From: CAZIOH01 sp964540815
GTDB lineage: Bacteria; Myxococcota_A; Polyangia; Fen-1088
Direction of reading: 5' to 3'
Length of the DNA: 64,000 bases
Assembly: GCA_964540815.1 (NCBI GenBank)
Contig: CAZIOH010000011.1
Location: 31,970 to 95,969, forward strand
Under the pieces are notes generated by a model. That model was given only the letters and a program-made list of their open reading frames with translations, did no database searches and was not told the origin of the DNA. Below are positions 63,987-64,000 of this stretch, piece after piece. Made by a program: the position numbers and the translations under genes. Numbering within the stretch: the stretch's first letter is position 1; each line of letters starts with the position of its first letter.

Positions 63987-64000
63987 CGCCCCTCTCGCTC

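Overview
The window is about 64 kb of very GC-rich chromosome (third codon positions almost always G or C), with long antisense shadow ORFs and dense gene packing. The gene set includes Ser/Thr protein kinases with TPR or HDOD tails, DUF3014, a PSI/Gly-rich lipoprotein, a MopE-type calcium-binding motif, an MCE protein with a C-terminal beta-rich region and many low-complexity Ala/Pro-rich envelope proteins. This mix suggests a Gram-negative, predatory or soil-type Myxococcota (former Deltaproteobacteria, Polyangia/Myxococcia-like). That is inference from families; no rRNA or tRNA gene was recognised. The region looks like ordinary chromosome: no integrase, transposase, phage gene or CRISPR array was seen. 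One 100-N assembly gap lies at 51314-51413, inside a 24-bp tandem repeat.

Layout. 1-419: start of a YceD/DUF177 gene (minus). 529-6720: a tight minus-strand run, Crp/Fnr regulator - alr - mlaE - mlaF - mlaD - lipoprotein, with 1-4 bp overlaps. The MlaD-like protein is 504 aa and seems to carry a helical stalk plus a beta-rich C-terminus. 6971-8479: membrane metallophosphoesterase and a small GDT1/UPF0016 transporter. 8484-10897: sthA transhydrogenase overlapping an HDOD gene, divergent from a Ser/Thr kinase-HDOD fusion (10982-13063). 13120-19666: aldo/keto reductase, succinate-semialdehyde-type aldehyde dehydrogenase, M1 aminopeptidase and an Ala/Pro-rich membrane-anchored protein. 19715-22606: a TPR kinase with a very long activation-segment insert. 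22859-25194: secreted repeat-motif protein, a 60-aa Lys-rich secreted peptide with its own terminator, and a Cys-cluster protein. 25374-27297: a LuxR-type response regulator converging on a degenerate histidine kinase. 27284-31828: M19 dipeptidase, methyltransferase, phosphoglucomutase and MobA-like nucleotidyltransferase. 31839-35694: ABC exporter, DCC-family protein and an aromatic-rich secreted protein.

35762-43271: four minus-strand envelope genes (membrane sulfatase, beta-rich membrane protein, two polytopic glycosyltransferase-like proteins), probably an operon for surface glycan modification. 43337-47803: two paralogous outer-membrane barrel proteins ending in Met-Trp-Trp, followed by a carbohydrate-binding-like lipoprotein. 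47894-49990: UvrD/PcrA-type helicase. 50002-51521: lipoprotein whose 5' end is lost in the repeat/gap. 51801-54786: sulfate-binding protein with CysT and CysW permeases but no CysA, facing an XRE-cupin regulator. 55615-56847: small TTG-start protein and a PSI-domain Gly-rich lipoprotein. 56990-63942: DUF3014 protein and a complete RND tripartite efflux operon (adaptor, pump, TolC-like channel) that ends in a hairpin.

A GA-rich GAGGAC hexanucleotide repeat recurs in at least four intergenic spacers. Short in-frame tandem repeats inside linkers are also common, so simple-repeat expansion seems frequent in this genome.
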